Assembly (NCBI RefSeq): GCF_900111175.1
Contig: NZ_FOGI01000010.1
Coordinates: forward strand, 186,001-250,000
Length of the DNA stretch: 64,000 nucleotides
Origin: Actinokineospora terrae
Lineage (GTDB): Bacteria; Actinomycetota; Actinomycetes; Mycobacteriales; Pseudonocardiaceae
Reading direction: 5' to 3'
Positions 34,851 to 44,036 of the stretch are shown here, piece after piece. A program made the translations under genes and the position numbers. Positions within the stretch are counted from its first letter, which is position 1. Every line of letters starts with the position of its first letter. Below the pieces are notes generated by a model, which searched no databases, was not told the DNA's origin, and saw nothing but the letters and a program-made list of their open reading frames with translations.

Positions 34851-35964
34851 TGAGTGCCACCGGGATGCGGCGGTGGCGGGAGGTCCAGAGGGCGGCCAGA
34901 ACGCCCAGGGTGGCGTAGGTGGTGATGGCCAGGGGGATGGTGGCGGGGTGGTCGCGGGTGGTGACGGTGCCGACCAGGACCGGGTGGATGACGTTGCCGA
35001 GCATGCTGCTGGTCAGGAGGGCGGAACCCGCCAGGTGGGCGTGCGGAGTGATGCGGGCGAGCCAGACCAGGGCGGTGGGGATGATCGGCGCCAGGCCCAG
35101 GCCGGTGAGGGTGTAGCCGATCGGGGCCAGGGCGGGGTTCACGGCGGTGACCAGGCCCGCGGTGGCGAGCAGGAAGGACGCCGGGACGATCACCTCCGGG
35201 CTGCGCGCCACCAGCGAGATCACCACCCGGCCGACCGCGAGACCCGCCCAGAACAGGGCCGTCATCCTGGCCGCCGCGTCCGGGTCGGTGCCGGTCCAGG
35301 TCAGGTGGGTGCTCACCCACGCGCCAGCCGACGTCTCCACGCCCGCGTACAGGAACCCGATCACCGCGAACGGCGCGATCGCCACCACCGTCGCCCGGTC
35401 CACCGGCGGCGTCGGCGTGTGCGCCCCCACCGGACCCGCGACCACCGGCAGCGCCACGACCGCCGCGCACGCGATCGCCACCAGCACCGCGGGCAGGTCC
35501 CACTCGGCCACCAGCAGCGGTGCCGCGATCGCGCCGACGCCGAACACCGCGTTGACCAGGTTGACCATCACCACACCGCGCGGGCCCGCCGCGTACCCGG
35601 TGTTGAGCACCAGCACCGCGCCGCCGAAACCCACACCCCCGACCACCGCGCCGACCAGCAGGAACGCCCACGTCGGCGCCAGCGCGGCCGCGGTGAGACC
35701 CCCGCCGAGCGCGACCAGCGACCCCGCCAGCACCGGCCGCGGCCGCAGCCGCCGCGACAGCAGCCCGCAGGCCAGGATCGCGACGAGGGCGCCGAGGTTG
35801 TACGCGCTGATCACCTCCTCGCCGCCGCCGGTGCCCAGGTCGTACCGCACGCGCAGCCACGGAAGCGCCGCGCCCCACGCCGCGGCCGAGGCGCCGAGGG
35901 CGAGGAAGGCCGCGAACCCGGACGGCAGGGTCGCGCCCGACCTGGTCCACAGTGGTCGGCGCAC
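34840..35964 (-). CDS. Major facilitator superfamily transporter
   Basis: The 374-residue protein is nearly all transmembrane helices (about 11-12), with an MFS-type cytoplasmic loop LLSRRLRPRP after the second helix. It resembles small sugar-transporter-like MFS members of the FucP/YfkF-type. The ROK regulator gene diverges 72 bp away, which suggests that the transporter is controlled by a sugar-responsive repressor. Its TAG stop lies inside the last unit of the tandem repeat. Substrate unknown. Confidence 0.85.
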   Translation of the reverse strand: MRRPLWTRSGATLPSGFAAFLALGASAAAWGAALPWLRVRYDLGTGGGEEVISAYNLGALVAILACGLLSRRLRPRPVLAGSLVALGGGLTAAALAPTWAFLLVGAVVGGVGFGGAVLVLNTGYAAGPRGVVMVNLVNAVFGVGAIAAPLLVAEWDLPAVLVAIACAAVVALPVVAGPVGAHTPTPPVDRATVVAIAPFAVIGFLYAGVETSAGAWVSTHLTWTGTDPDAAARMTALFWAGLAVGRVVISLVARSPEVIVPASFLLATAGLVTAVNPALAPIGYTLTGLGLAPIIPTALVWLARITPHAHLAGSALLTSSMLGNVIHPVLVGTVTTRDHPATIPLAITTYATLGVLAALWTSRHRRIPVALSTT

Positions 35965-36036
35965 CGGCTCACTTCCCTTTTTGTCTCACCGCTGGATAAA
36001 ATCGGACACGCTCCACCGTAGGCGAAGGAGGCCCGG

Positions 36037-37134
36037 TTGCCCAGACCCACGGCTGTGGCGCGGCTCGCGCGGCTGCTGCACGACGAGGGCCCGATGAACC
36101 GCGCCGAGGCCACCACCCGCCTCGGCCTGACCCGCACCGCCGTCGGCGAGGCCGCCGCCTGGCTGACCACCGCGGGCGTCATCGCGGCCACGACCGCGCC
36201 ACCGTCCGGCCGCGGCCGCCCGTCACCGCTGCTCGGGTTCGACGACCGGGGGCCCGTGGTCGCCGCCGTGCACCTGCGGCCCCGGCGCGCGGACGTCGCG
36301 ATCATCGGGCTCGGCGCGACCGTCGTCGACCACGCGGGCGTCGCGGTGACCGGCTCGACCCCGCAGGCGGTCCTCAAGTCACTCGCGGCCCGGATCCGCG
36401 CGGCGGCCGAACGGTCCGGACGCCCGCTGGTCGGGGTCGGCGTCGGTCTGGCCGGGATGGTCCGGCCGGGCGGGGTGGTGCGCACCGCGGTGCACTTCGA
36501 GTGGGCGGACGTCCCCGCGCGTGACCTGCTCCAACGGCACCTGCCCGACGACGTCGCGGTGGAGGTCGGCACCGATTCCGGGCTCATCGCCCTCGCCGAA
36601 CGCCGCCGGGGCGCGGGCCGCGGTCCCGGACCGGTCCTGGTGCTGAGCTGCGAGCACACCGGCATCGGCGGCGCGCTCGTCGGCACCGAGACCCGCGTGC
36701 TGGAACCGGGCCACCTGTCCATCGACCGCAAGGGCCTGCCCTGCCCGTGCGGCCAACGCGGCTGCCTGGAGCTCTACGCCGACGGCCGCGCCATCACCCG
36801 CACCACCGGCGTCCCACCCGACCACCTGGCCCACGTCATCGCCCGCGCCGAGTCCGGTGCCGCCCGCGAGCGCAGGGCTGTGCTGACCGCGGCCGACCAC
36901 CTGGGGACCGGGCTGGCGAACCTGGTGAACGTGCTGGTGCCCGCGAAGGTCGTGCTGACCGGCGTGCTCGCCGACCTGCACCGGGTCGGCGGTGACCGGA
37001 TCCGGGAGCAGTTGGGCCGTTCGGTGGTCGCTTCGGCGGACGGGGTCGAGGTCGTGGTGGGCCGGGTGCCGCGGTCGGTGTTGGTCGGGGCGGCGGAATC
37101 GGCCTTCGAGCACTTCCTGGCACGGCCGTGCTGA
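36037..37134 (+). CDS. ROK-family transcriptional regulator
   Basis: The 365-residue protein has an N-terminal winged helix (RLARLLHDEGPMNRAEATTRLGLTRTAV) and a ROK sugar-kinase-like domain with the zinc motif CPCGQRGCLELY (consensus CxCGxxGCxE) and a GIGGALV phosphate loop. The TTG at 36037 is chosen because GAAGGAG ends six bases before it. ROK regulators sense sugars; divergence from the MFS gene points to it as the target. Confidence 0.88.
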   Translation: MPRPTAVARLARLLHDEGPMNRAEATTRLGLTRTAVGEAAAWLTTAGVIAATTAPPSGRGRPSPLLGFDDRGPVVAAVHLRPRRADVAIIGLGATVVDHAGVAVTGSTPQAVLKSLAARIRAAAERSGRPLVGVGVGLAGMVRPGGVVRTAVHFEWADVPARDLLQRHLPDDVAVEVGTDSGLIALAERRRGAGRGPGPVLVLSCEHTGIGGALVGTETRVLEPGHLSIDRKGLPCPCGQRGCLELYADGRAITRTTGVPPDHLAHVIARAESGAARERRAVLTAADHLGTGLANLVNVLVPAKVVLTGVLADLHRVGGDRIREQLGRSVVASADGVEVVVGRVPRSVLVGAAESAFEHFLARPC

Positions 37135-37225
37135 CGGTTGGTCCACAGTGGAATCAGTGGTGGGGGGCGTAACGATCTCCGGTGCGCGCCGAGTGGTCAG
37201 GTGACCCGACCACAGAGAGCGCGCG

Positions 37226-37486
37226 ATGCCCAAGTGCGCCAAAGCCGCGGCCAAGCCGAGGAACTTCGCCATCGTCCTGGCCGGTCACGTCACCGCGGAC
37301 AGGATCGTCAAGATCATCAGGGCGCTGCGGGCGATCGGGCCTGGGCCGGTCACCCAGCAGCCGGACCACATCCTGGCCAAGATCACCTGGAACGCCGGGC
37401 TCGCCGACCTGTCCAACCTCAAGCTGAAACTGGAGGACGCCGCCGAGGAGCCGGACGCGGTGGACGAGATCGAGCTGCTCGGTTGA
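37226..37486 (+). CDS. Hypothetical protein (86 aa)
   Basis: An 86-residue basic-to-acidic small protein (MPKCAKAAAKPRNFAIVLAG at the start, acidic LEDAAEEPDAVDEIELLG at the end). Composition and third-position bias support coding. No family recognised, and the ribosome binding site is weak (GAGAG). It is followed closely by another small reading frame. Confidence 0.5.
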   Translation: MPKCAKAAAKPRNFAIVLAGHVTADRIVKIIRALRAIGPGPVTQQPDHILAKITWNAGLADLSNLKLKLEDAAEEPDAVDEIELLG

Positions 37487-37548
37487 GAACCCGCAGCTCG
37501 TGGTACGTCTTGGATAACCCGCTCGCCGCCGACTCCCCGGAGTTCGCC

Positions 37549-37695
37549 ATGTCTGCCTTCCGCACCGCCACCGCCGCCATCACCCCGCCGCGGCCCTCCC
37601 GGCCCGTCGACGAAGCCGAGTACAACGACCTCTGCGCCTGCCGCTGCGGTCGCCTGCCCGGCACGCACACCGCCGGGCAGTGCACGCAGCGCTGA
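37549..37695 (+). CDS. Small Cys-containing protein (48 aa)
   Basis: The 48-residue product ends in YNDLCACRCGRLPGTHTAGQCTQR, where four Cys and a His could bind a metal. A TTG at 37483 that overlaps the previous stop (TTGA) would give a 70-residue form; the ATG at 37549 with CGGAG upstream is the safer start. Role unknown. Confidence 0.45.
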   Translation: MSAFRTATAAITPPRPSRPVDEAEYNDLCACRCGRLPGTHTAGQCTQR

Positions 37696-37699
37696 GCTC

Positions 37700-38165
37700 G
37701 ACCGCCGCACGGCCATGACAGCGATAGTCTCGGCCACAGCGCCGCCGCAGCCAAGATGTTCGCGGGTGCCGCATAGCCGATCTCTGCGCCATTGCGCGCG
37801 GTGGCGCGCCGCACGGTCACCGCACCGCCACGGTGGCGGTGGTGGCGGCCGCGGCACCGCGGCAGCCAAGATGTTCGCGGTTGCCGCATAGGCGATGTCT
37901 GCGCCACTGCGCGTGGTTGTCGCCGCTCGGTCACCGCACTGCACGACAGTGAGGTTTGCGGCCATGGCACCACCGCACGCGAGATGTTCGCGACTGCCGT
38001 GAAGGCGATGTCTGCACCACTGCGCGCGGTTGGGCGCCGCTCGGTCACCGCATCGCTGCGGCAGCGGTGGTCGCGGCTACGGCATTGCCGCAGGCGAGAT
38101 GTTCACGTCTGTCGCGGAGGCGATGTCTGGGGCCACTGCACCTGCGCGCCGCCCGGTCAGCGCAC
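37700..38165. repeat. Tandem repeat, about 115 bp x 4
   Basis: The core AAGATGTTCGCGG-type sequence has its ATGTTC at 37756, 37871, 37984 and 38099, a period of 113-115 bp, with conserved GCGATGTCTGCGCCACTGCGC and CGGTCACCGCA segments between. Units are roughly 75-85% alike by eye. The array runs into the 3' end of the TauE/SafE gene, whose stop lies in the last unit. No gene is supported inside. Confidence 0.8.
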
Positions 38166-38915
38166 CGCTGCGAGGGTGACGTCGGTGAGCATTCCGGCTG
38201 ACACCACCGCCAGTACCACCCCGAATGCCCGGCGCAGCACCACGGGGGACAGTGCCGCCGATACCCGCCTGCCGTCCCAGGCCGCCAGTACCGCTGTCGC
38301 GGCGAAGGGGCCGACCACCGCCCAGTTCACGGCGGTCGGTCCGGTCGCCAGTCGGGCACCCAGCGCCACCAGTGAGTTCACCGCGATCACCAGCAGGCTC
38401 GTGCCGATCGCCACCCGCATCCGCAGGCTCAGCGCCGTCACCAGCGTCGGTACGGCCAGGAACCCGCCCCCGACGCCGAGCAACCCGGTCACCGCGCCGA
38501 GCCCCGCGCCCGCCCCGACCACCCGCGCCGCCCGCACCGGAACGTCCACACCGGACTCCTCGGGTGCCGTCCCCAGCAGGACGACCGCCGCTACCCCGGC
38601 CAACAGGGCGAACGCGGCCGTCAGCGACCACGCGGGCAAGTGCCCGGACAACACGGCCGCCCCAGCCGACACCGGTACCCCGGACCCCGCGAACAACACC
38701 CCGGTGCGCCAACAGATGTCGCCCCCGCGCGCGTGCCGCACCAGCGCGACCACAGAGGTCACACTCACGATCAACAAACTCGCCGTAGCCGCCACCGACG
38801 GCGTCATCCCCAGCAGGTACACCAGCGCGGGCACCGCCAGCACACCCCCGCCCCCACCGAGCGCCCCCATCGCGAACCCGACCACACCCCCGGCCACCAA
38901 CGCCGCCACCATCAT
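38157..38915 (-). CDS. TauE/SafE-family sulfite/organosulfonate exporter
   Basis: The 252-residue membrane protein has about eight helices and the family's two similar glycine-rich motifs, GFAMGALGGGGGVLAVPAL and GAVTGLLGVGGGFLAVPTLV. The ATG at 38915 is used because the upstream extension to 38996 is not membrane-like. It is the last gene of a run with a persulfide dioxygenase-rhodanese and an SQR, so its likely cargo is sulfite produced from sulfide. Confidence 0.87.
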   Translation of the reverse strand: MMVAALVAGGVVGFAMGALGGGGGVLAVPALVYLLGMTPSVAATASLLIVSVTSVVALVRHARGGDICWRTGVLFAGSGVPVSAGAAVLSGHLPAWSLTAAFALLAGVAAVVLLGTAPEESGVDVPVRAARVVGAGAGLGAVTGLLGVGGGFLAVPTLVTALSLRMRVAIGTSLLVIAVNSLVALGARLATGPTAVNWAVVGPFAATAVLAAWDGRRVSAALSPVVLRRAFGVVLAVVSAGMLTDVTLAAVR

Positions 38916-39024
38916 CGGCGTCCCGCCCCGGGATCCATGCCGAGGTCGCGCGTCGAGCCCGCACACGCCTGAAGTGCGGCTAGTGGACCGCGACACCTAT
39001 CACGTGCTCCCACCGATGTCATGG

Positions 39025-40374
39025 TCATGCTGGGCTCGGTTGGTCGGTGGGTAGGCCTGCGGCCGCCCAAGCGGTGAAGCCGCCCAAGAGGTCCGTGGTG
39101 TCGAGGAAGCCGTGGGTTCGGAGGGTGGAGGCGGCGACCGAGGAGCGGTAGCCGCCGGCGCAGAACAGGACGGTGGGGCGGTCCGTGCCCAGTTCGCAGA
39201 GGCGGGACACCAGTTCGGGCAAGGGGATCAGGAGTGCGCCGGGGATGGTTCCGTGGGTGGCTACCTCGGCGGGGGTGCGGACGTCGACCACCTGGCGGTC
39301 GGGTAGCAGGTGGGACAGCTCGGTCGGCGTCAGGCGGGTGGCGGTGACGACCGGTCGCGGTCGCGTGAACCCCCGTACCCGGTCGAAACCGATGCGGGCC
39401 AACCGATTGCGTGACTCCACCGCGTTCTCCGGCTCGCACACCAGCACGATGTCGTGCTCCGCGTCCAGCACCGTTCCCGCGATCTCGGCATACCGCCCGT
39501 CCAGGCCGACGTTGATCGACTCGGGCAGGTGGCCCGCCGCGAACGCCGCCGGGTCGCGGGTGTCGAGCAGCACCGCGCCGTCCGCGACGGGTACCTCGGG
39601 CACCGGGTCGTTTTCGTCGAACACGGGTCGGGCCTCGCGGTTTCGCCCAGCGGCGTAAGCGAAGTAGTTCGGCGCGGTCGGCTGGCCCGCGCACACCGCG
39701 CGCACGAACTGGCGCTCGGTCATCGGCGCCAGCGCGTAGTTCGTCCGCCGCTGCTCACCGAGGGTGCCCGAAGTGGCCGTCGACAGGTTCTTGCCGCACG
39801 CCGATCCCGCGCCGTGGCCGGGGAAGACCCTGGTCGAGTCCGGCAACTCCAACAACCGGCGCGTCGACCGGTACAGCGAGATCGCCAGCTCCCGGGCCGT
39901 CCACCCGGTGGCGGACAACAGATCCGGCCGTCCGACGTCGCCGAGGAACAGCGTGTCGCCGGTGAGCACGCCGTAGGGCTCCGGGTCCTCGGCGTGCTCC
40001 CGCACCACCAGGCAGATCGACTCCGGCGTGTGCCCGGGGGTGTGCAGCACCTCCAGGTCGACCTCGCCGAGCGAGATCCGGCGCCGGTCGGCCAGGCGGT
40101 GGACCGGGAAGTCGACCTCGGCCGCGCTGCCGTACCCGATCACCGCGCCGGTCGCCTCGGCCAGTTCCAGGTGCCCGGACAGGAAGTCCGCGTGCACGTG
40201 CGTCTCCAGCACCCACTCGATCCGCAGCCCCAGCGCCTCGGCGTCGGCCAGGTACGCCCCGATGTCGCGGCGCGGGTCGACCACGGCGGCCAGGCCGCTC
40301 GCCCGGTCGCCGATCAGGTAGGACGCCTGCGACAGGCACGCGGTGTAGTACTGGGTGAAGACCAGGTTCGTCAC
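39025..40374 (-). CDS. Persulfide dioxygenase with two rhodanese domains (CstB-like)
   Basis: The 449-residue protein begins with a metallo-beta-lactamase fold of ETHE1 type (THVHADFLSG, HTPGHTPESI, LTGDTLFLGDVGRPDL), then a rhodanese domain that lacks the usual catalytic loop (LLDTRDPAAFAAGHLP) and a second rhodanese with the active Cys in FCAGGYRS. It should oxidise low-molecular-weight persulfides to sulfite, as CstB does. Its GTG start overlaps the stop of the SQR gene (GTGA). Confidence 0.9.
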   Translation of the reverse strand: MTNLVFTQYYTACLSQASYLIGDRASGLAAVVDPRRDIGAYLADAEALGLRIEWVLETHVHADFLSGHLELAEATGAVIGYGSAAEVDFPVHRLADRRRISLGEVDLEVLHTPGHTPESICLVVREHAEDPEPYGVLTGDTLFLGDVGRPDLLSATGWTARELAISLYRSTRRLLELPDSTRVFPGHGAGSACGKNLSTATSGTLGEQRRTNYALAPMTERQFVRAVCAGQPTAPNYFAYAAGRNREARPVFDENDPVPEVPVADGAVLLDTRDPAAFAAGHLPESINVGLDGRYAEIAGTVLDAEHDIVLVCEPENAVESRNRLARIGFDRVRGFTRPRPVVTATRLTPTELSHLLPDRQVVDVRTPAEVATHGTIPGALLIPLPELVSRLCELGTDRPTVLFCAGGYRSSVAASTLRTHGFLDTTDLLGGFTAWAAAGLPTDQPSPA

Positions 40375-41519
40375 GCCCGCCCCCGCAGCATCAGGTTCCA
40401 GTAGAGGAACGGCAGGCCGTGGCGCTTGAGGTACCACATGTCCGCGCGCTCCCGGATCGTGTTGATCATCGGTATCGACGGTGTCGGCCGCATCGTGTAG
40501 TCGAACTCGGCGAGCAGCATCCGGCGCCGCGCCGTCGTCAGCGGGCAGGACGCGTACCCGCCGTAGCGAGCGGTCGGCTCCGCGCCGCGCCTGGCGGCCA
40601 GCAGGTTCGCCACCAGCACCGGGGCCTGCTCGCGGATGGCCGCGCCGGTCTTGGAGTTCGGCGTGGAACCGGCGTCGCCGAGCGCGAACACCTCGGGGTA
40701 CCGGACGTGGCGCAGGGTGTGCTTGTCGACGTCCACGTACCCGGACGCGGCGGCCAGCGGTCCCGACTTGATCCAGTCCGGCGCGCTCTGCGGCGGCACG
40801 AGGTGCGCCATCGTGTAGGGCAGCGTCGTGGTCCCGTTGATGACCACCTCGTCGCCGCGCACCTCGGTGACCTCGCTGGAGAAGTGCGCCGTGATCCCGT
40901 ACCGCCGCACCACCCCGGCCAGCACCTCGGCGAACTCCGGCACCCCGAACAGCGTCGGCGTCGGCAGTACCAAGTGGACATCGATGTCGCGCAGAACGCC
41001 TTGCTCGCGCCAGTGGTCGGCGGCCAGGTAAGCGATCTTCTGCGGCGCCCCCGCGCACTTGATCGGGCCGGACGGCATCGCGAACACCGCCGTCCCGCGC
41101 CGGGTGCCGCGGATCAGCTCCCACGTCCGGGGCGCCAGGTCGGGGCTGTAGTTGCTGGACGCCGTGCCCGCGAACGACTCCGTCATGCCCGGGACCGCGT
41201 CCCAGTCCAGCTGGATGCCCGGGCACACGACCACCTGGTCGTAGTGCAGGTCGGTGCCGTCGTCGAGGCGCACGTGCCGGGCCTCGGGGTCGATCGAGAC
41301 CGCCGCGCGCCGCACCCAGGTGACGCCCTTGGGCATGACCGAGGCCTGCGGCCGCGCGCTCTCCCGCATCGGTGCCCGCCCGCCGCCCACCAACGTCCAC
41401 AGTGGCTGGTAGTGGTGGGTGTCGGCCGGGTCGACCACGGTGACCTCGCGCAGGCCCGCTCGCAGCAGCCGCGCCGCCACGGTGATGCCCGCGGTGCCCC
41501 CGCCCACGATCACGACCAT
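40371..41519 (-). CDS. Sulfide:quinone oxidoreductase-like flavoprotein
   Basis: The 382-residue protein has a Rossmann FAD motif (IVGGGTAGITVAARLL), the Cys-containing GPIKCAGAPQKIAYL and GYASCPLTTARRRMLL motifs that mark SQR, and a C-terminal aromatic tail. It moves electrons from sulfide to quinone at the membrane and makes persulfide for the next enzyme. The ATG at 41519 has a strong GGAGGAGG site. Direct repeats upstream may bind a regulator. Confidence 0.9.
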   Translation of the reverse strand: MVVIVGGGTAGITVAARLLRAGLREVTVVDPADTHHYQPLWTLVGGGRAPMRESARPQASVMPKGVTWVRRAAVSIDPEARHVRLDDGTDLHYDQVVVCPGIQLDWDAVPGMTESFAGTASSNYSPDLAPRTWELIRGTRRGTAVFAMPSGPIKCAGAPQKIAYLAADHWREQGVLRDIDVHLVLPTPTLFGVPEFAEVLAGVVRRYGITAHFSSEVTEVRGDEVVINGTTTLPYTMAHLVPPQSAPDWIKSGPLAAASGYVDVDKHTLRHVRYPEVFALGDAGSTPNSKTGAAIREQAPVLVANLLAARRGAEPTARYGGYASCPLTTARRRMLLAEFDYTMRPTPSIPMINTIRERADMWYLKRHGLPFLYWNLMLRGRA

Positions 41520-41531
41520 GCCGCCTCCTCC

Positions 41532-41561
41532 GTCCAGACACTCACTTGTCCAGACATTCAC
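41532..41561. promoter_or_regulatory. Direct repeats GTCCAGACAYTCAC upstream of the SQR gene
   Basis: GTCCAGACACTCAC (41532-41545) and GTCCAGACATTCAC (41548-41561) differ at one base and are spaced 16 bp, 13 bp upstream of the SQR start. They are probably part of the operon's promoter or operator. The divergent GntR gene starts 51 bp away. Confidence 0.55.
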
Positions 41562-41612
41562 CGTAAAGGGTGACCCCTAGGCGACGAGAGCAAAGGTAGG
41601 TACATTTGGCCG

Positions 41613-42299
41613 GTGGACACTCGGTGGCAGCGCGTGCAGGACGACCTCCTGCGGCGGATCCGGGCGGGCGAGTTCGCCGCGCACTTCCCCAGCGAGGCCG
41701 AGGTGGTCGCGGAGTACGAGGTCAGCCGCACCACGGCCCGGCGCGCGTTGCAGCGGCTGCGGGCCGAGGGCGTGGTCACCGCCGAGCGCGGCAAGCGGCC
41801 CCGGCTGCGCGTCGAGCAGGGCGTCGAGCAGCCGCTCGGCACCCTCTACAGCCTCAACGCCTCGGTCAGGACCGCCGGCCTCACCCAGCGCAGCGTCGTG
41901 CGGCGGCTGGAGGTCCACGCCGACGGGGTCGTCGCCGACCACCTCGGCCTCGACGGGTCCACCCCGCTGGTCCACCTCGAACGGCTCCGCCTGGCGGGCG
42001 ACGAACCGCTGGCCCTCGACCGCGTGTGGCTGCCCGCCGACCACGGCCGCGCCCTGCTGACCGCCGACCTGACCGCCATCGGCGTCTACGCCGTCCTCGA
42101 ACGCACCGGCCTGCACCTGGACCGGGCCCGCGAGAACATCCGCGCCGTCGCCTTCTCCTCACTGGAGCGGACTCTCCTCACCTGCCCCGTAGGCCTGTCC
42201 ATCCACCGCCTCAGCCACGCCCAAGGCCAACCCATGGAATGGCGCCACACCCTCGTCCGCGGCGACCGCTTCACCCTCACCGCGGCCTTCGGCGGCTGA
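41613..42299 (+). CDS. GntR/HutC-family regulator with UTRA domain
   Basis: The 228-residue regulator has a winged helix (DDLLRRIRAGEFAAHFPSEAEVVAEYEVSRTTARRAL) and a UTRA ligand domain (LVHLERLRLAGDEPLALDRVWLP, ending EWRHTLVRGDRFTL). It starts at GTG 41613 and diverges from the SQR operon. It may control that operon or the aldehyde dehydrogenase gene 125 bp downstream; neither is shown. Confidence 0.85.
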   Translation: MDTRWQRVQDDLLRRIRAGEFAAHFPSEAEVVAEYEVSRTTARRALQRLRAEGVVTAERGKRPRLRVEQGVEQPLGTLYSLNASVRTAGLTQRSVVRRLEVHADGVVADHLGLDGSTPLVHLERLRLAGDEPLALDRVWLPADHGRALLTADLTAIGVYAVLERTGLHLDRARENIRAVAFSSLERTLLTCPVGLSIHRLSHAQGQPMEWRHTLVRGDRFTLTAAFGG

Positions 42300-42424
42300 C
42301 CACCGCTCGACCGTCCCCGGCCGTAGACGGACGCCGCCGGGCGTGTCGACCGCGCCCGCGGGATCAAGTTGTCTCAGCTTCAACAATGCAGCAGGCTGGG
42401 CGGCACCGGAGGACGGGAGAGGCG

Positions 42425-43885
42425 ATGGGACTGCTCGAGGACGGCGCGTGGCAGGGGAAGGTCTGGACCGGGGCGTGGACGGCGGGTGGTGGGGGGACCT
42501 ACACCGCGGTCGAGCCCGCCACCGGGGAGGCGCTCGGCGCGGTCGGCAAGGCCACCCCGGCGGACGTGAGCGCCGCGGCGGCCAGGGCGGTCTCCGCGCA
42601 GCGGGCCTGGGCCGCGGCACCGTACGAGCTGCGCGCCGCCGTCCTGCGGGGGGCCGGGGACCTGCTGACCCTGCACGCCGAGGAGATCAAGGACTGGCTC
42701 TCGCGCGAGTCCGGCGCCATCCGCCCGTTCGGCGAGTTCCAGGTGCACACCAGCGCCCAGGAGTGCTACGAGGCCGCCGCGCTGCCCTCGCACCCGTACG
42801 GCGAACTCCTGCGCACCGGCGCGCCGCGGCTCTCCTTCGCCCGCAGGCTCCCGGCCGGGGTCGTCGGCGTGATCGCCCCGTTCAACGTGCCCACCATCCT
42901 GGCCATCCGCGCGGTCGCCCCCGCGCTGGCGCTGGGCAACGCCGTCATCCTCAAACCCGACCCGCGCACCGCGATCTCCGGCGGCGCCGTCTTCGCCAGG
43001 ATCTTCGCCGAGGCCGGACTCCCCGAGGGCCTGCTCCAGGTCCTGCCCGGCGGCGCGGACGTCGGCGAGGCGCTGGTCACCGAGCCCGCGGTCCGGGTCA
43101 TCGCGTTCACCGGGTCGACCAGGGCGGGCCGCGCGGTCGGCGCCCTGGCCGGTCAGCACCTCAAGCGGGCGCACCTGGAACTGGGCGGCAACTCGGCGCT
43201 GATCGTGCTGCCCGACGTCGACGTCACCGCGGCCGCCTCGGTCGGCGCCTGGGGGACCTTCACCCACTCCGGGCAGATCTGCATGGCCACCAGCAGGCAC
43301 CTGGTGCACGAGTCGATCGCCGAGGAGTACACCGCGCTGCTGGCCGAGAAGGTCTCCGGGCTGCCGGTCGGCGACCCCTACCGCGACCAGGTGGCGCTCG
43401 GCCCGTTGATCGACGCGGGCCAGCGCGACCGGGTGCACGGCCTGGTCACCGCCAGCACCGAGGGCGGCGCCACGGTCCGCACCGGCGGCACCTTCGACGG
43501 CCTGTTCTACCGCCCCACCGTGCTCGGCGACGTCCCGGTCGACGTGCCCGCCTACCAGGAGGAGATCTTCGGCCCGGTCGCGCCGGTCACCCCGTTCTCC
43601 TCCGTCGACCAGGTCGCCGCCCTGGCCGCCGACTCCGCCTACGGGCTCTCCCTGGGCATCCTCACCCGCGACGTCACCGCCGGGCTCGCCCTCGCCGAGC
43701 GCATCCCGTCCGGCCTGGTCCACATCAACGACCAGACCGTCAACGACGAGGCCACCGCGCCCTTCGGCGGCGTCGGGTCGTCCGGCACCGGCTCCCGGCA
43801 CGGCGGCGCGCAGGCCAACATCGAGGCGTTCACCGAGACCCAGTGGGTGACCCTGCGCGGCGATCTGCCGAAGTACCCGTTCTGA
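42425..43885 (+). CDS. Aldehyde dehydrogenase (benzaldehyde dehydrogenase-like)
   Basis: The 486-residue enzyme has the NAD-binding FTGSTRAGRAVG, catalytic Glu in LELGGNSALIVLPD and nucleophile Cys in HSGQICMATSR. APFNVPTILAIRAVAPALALGN and the overall pattern are close to benzaldehyde/vanillin dehydrogenases, which oxidise aromatic aldehydes to acids. The ATG at 42425 has GGGAGAGG upstream; an open frame begins much earlier but overlaps the GntR gene. It is a single-gene unit behind the regulator. Confidence 0.88.
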   Translation: MGLLEDGAWQGKVWTGAWTAGGGGTYTAVEPATGEALGAVGKATPADVSAAAARAVSAQRAWAAAPYELRAAVLRGAGDLLTLHAEEIKDWLSRESGAIRPFGEFQVHTSAQECYEAAALPSHPYGELLRTGAPRLSFARRLPAGVVGVIAPFNVPTILAIRAVAPALALGNAVILKPDPRTAISGGAVFARIFAEAGLPEGLLQVLPGGADVGEALVTEPAVRVIAFTGSTRAGRAVGALAGQHLKRAHLELGGNSALIVLPDVDVTAAASVGAWGTFTHSGQICMATSRHLVHESIAEEYTALLAEKVSGLPVGDPYRDQVALGPLIDAGQRDRVHGLVTASTEGGATVRTGGTFDGLFYRPTVLGDVPVDVPAYQEEIFGPVAPVTPFSSVDQVAALAADSAYGLSLGILTRDVTAGLALAERIPSGLVHINDQTVNDEATAPFGGVGSSGTGSRHGGAQANIEAFTETQWVTLRGDLPKYPF

Positions 43886-44036
43886 CCCCCGGGACCGGAA
43901 GGCAGTTGTGGAGGAATGGTGATGGCGTGCGGAGGGTCTGTGGTGACCCGCCCGCACGCCTGATCCCGCGCCGTATCCTCCGATCGCCCGGCTAGCGGCG
44001 GGCAGCTGACTTCTCCAGTCACGGGGGGCACCGGAC

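Noticed and set aside
37700..38165. CRISPR array
   Set aside because: Units of 113-115 bp are diverged throughout, without short identical repeats and unique spacers, and no cas genes are near.
37792..39054. A 420-codon plus-strand frame over the 115 bp array and the TauE/SafE gene
   Set aside because: It runs through tandem repeats and then antisense to a membrane-protein gene with clear motifs.
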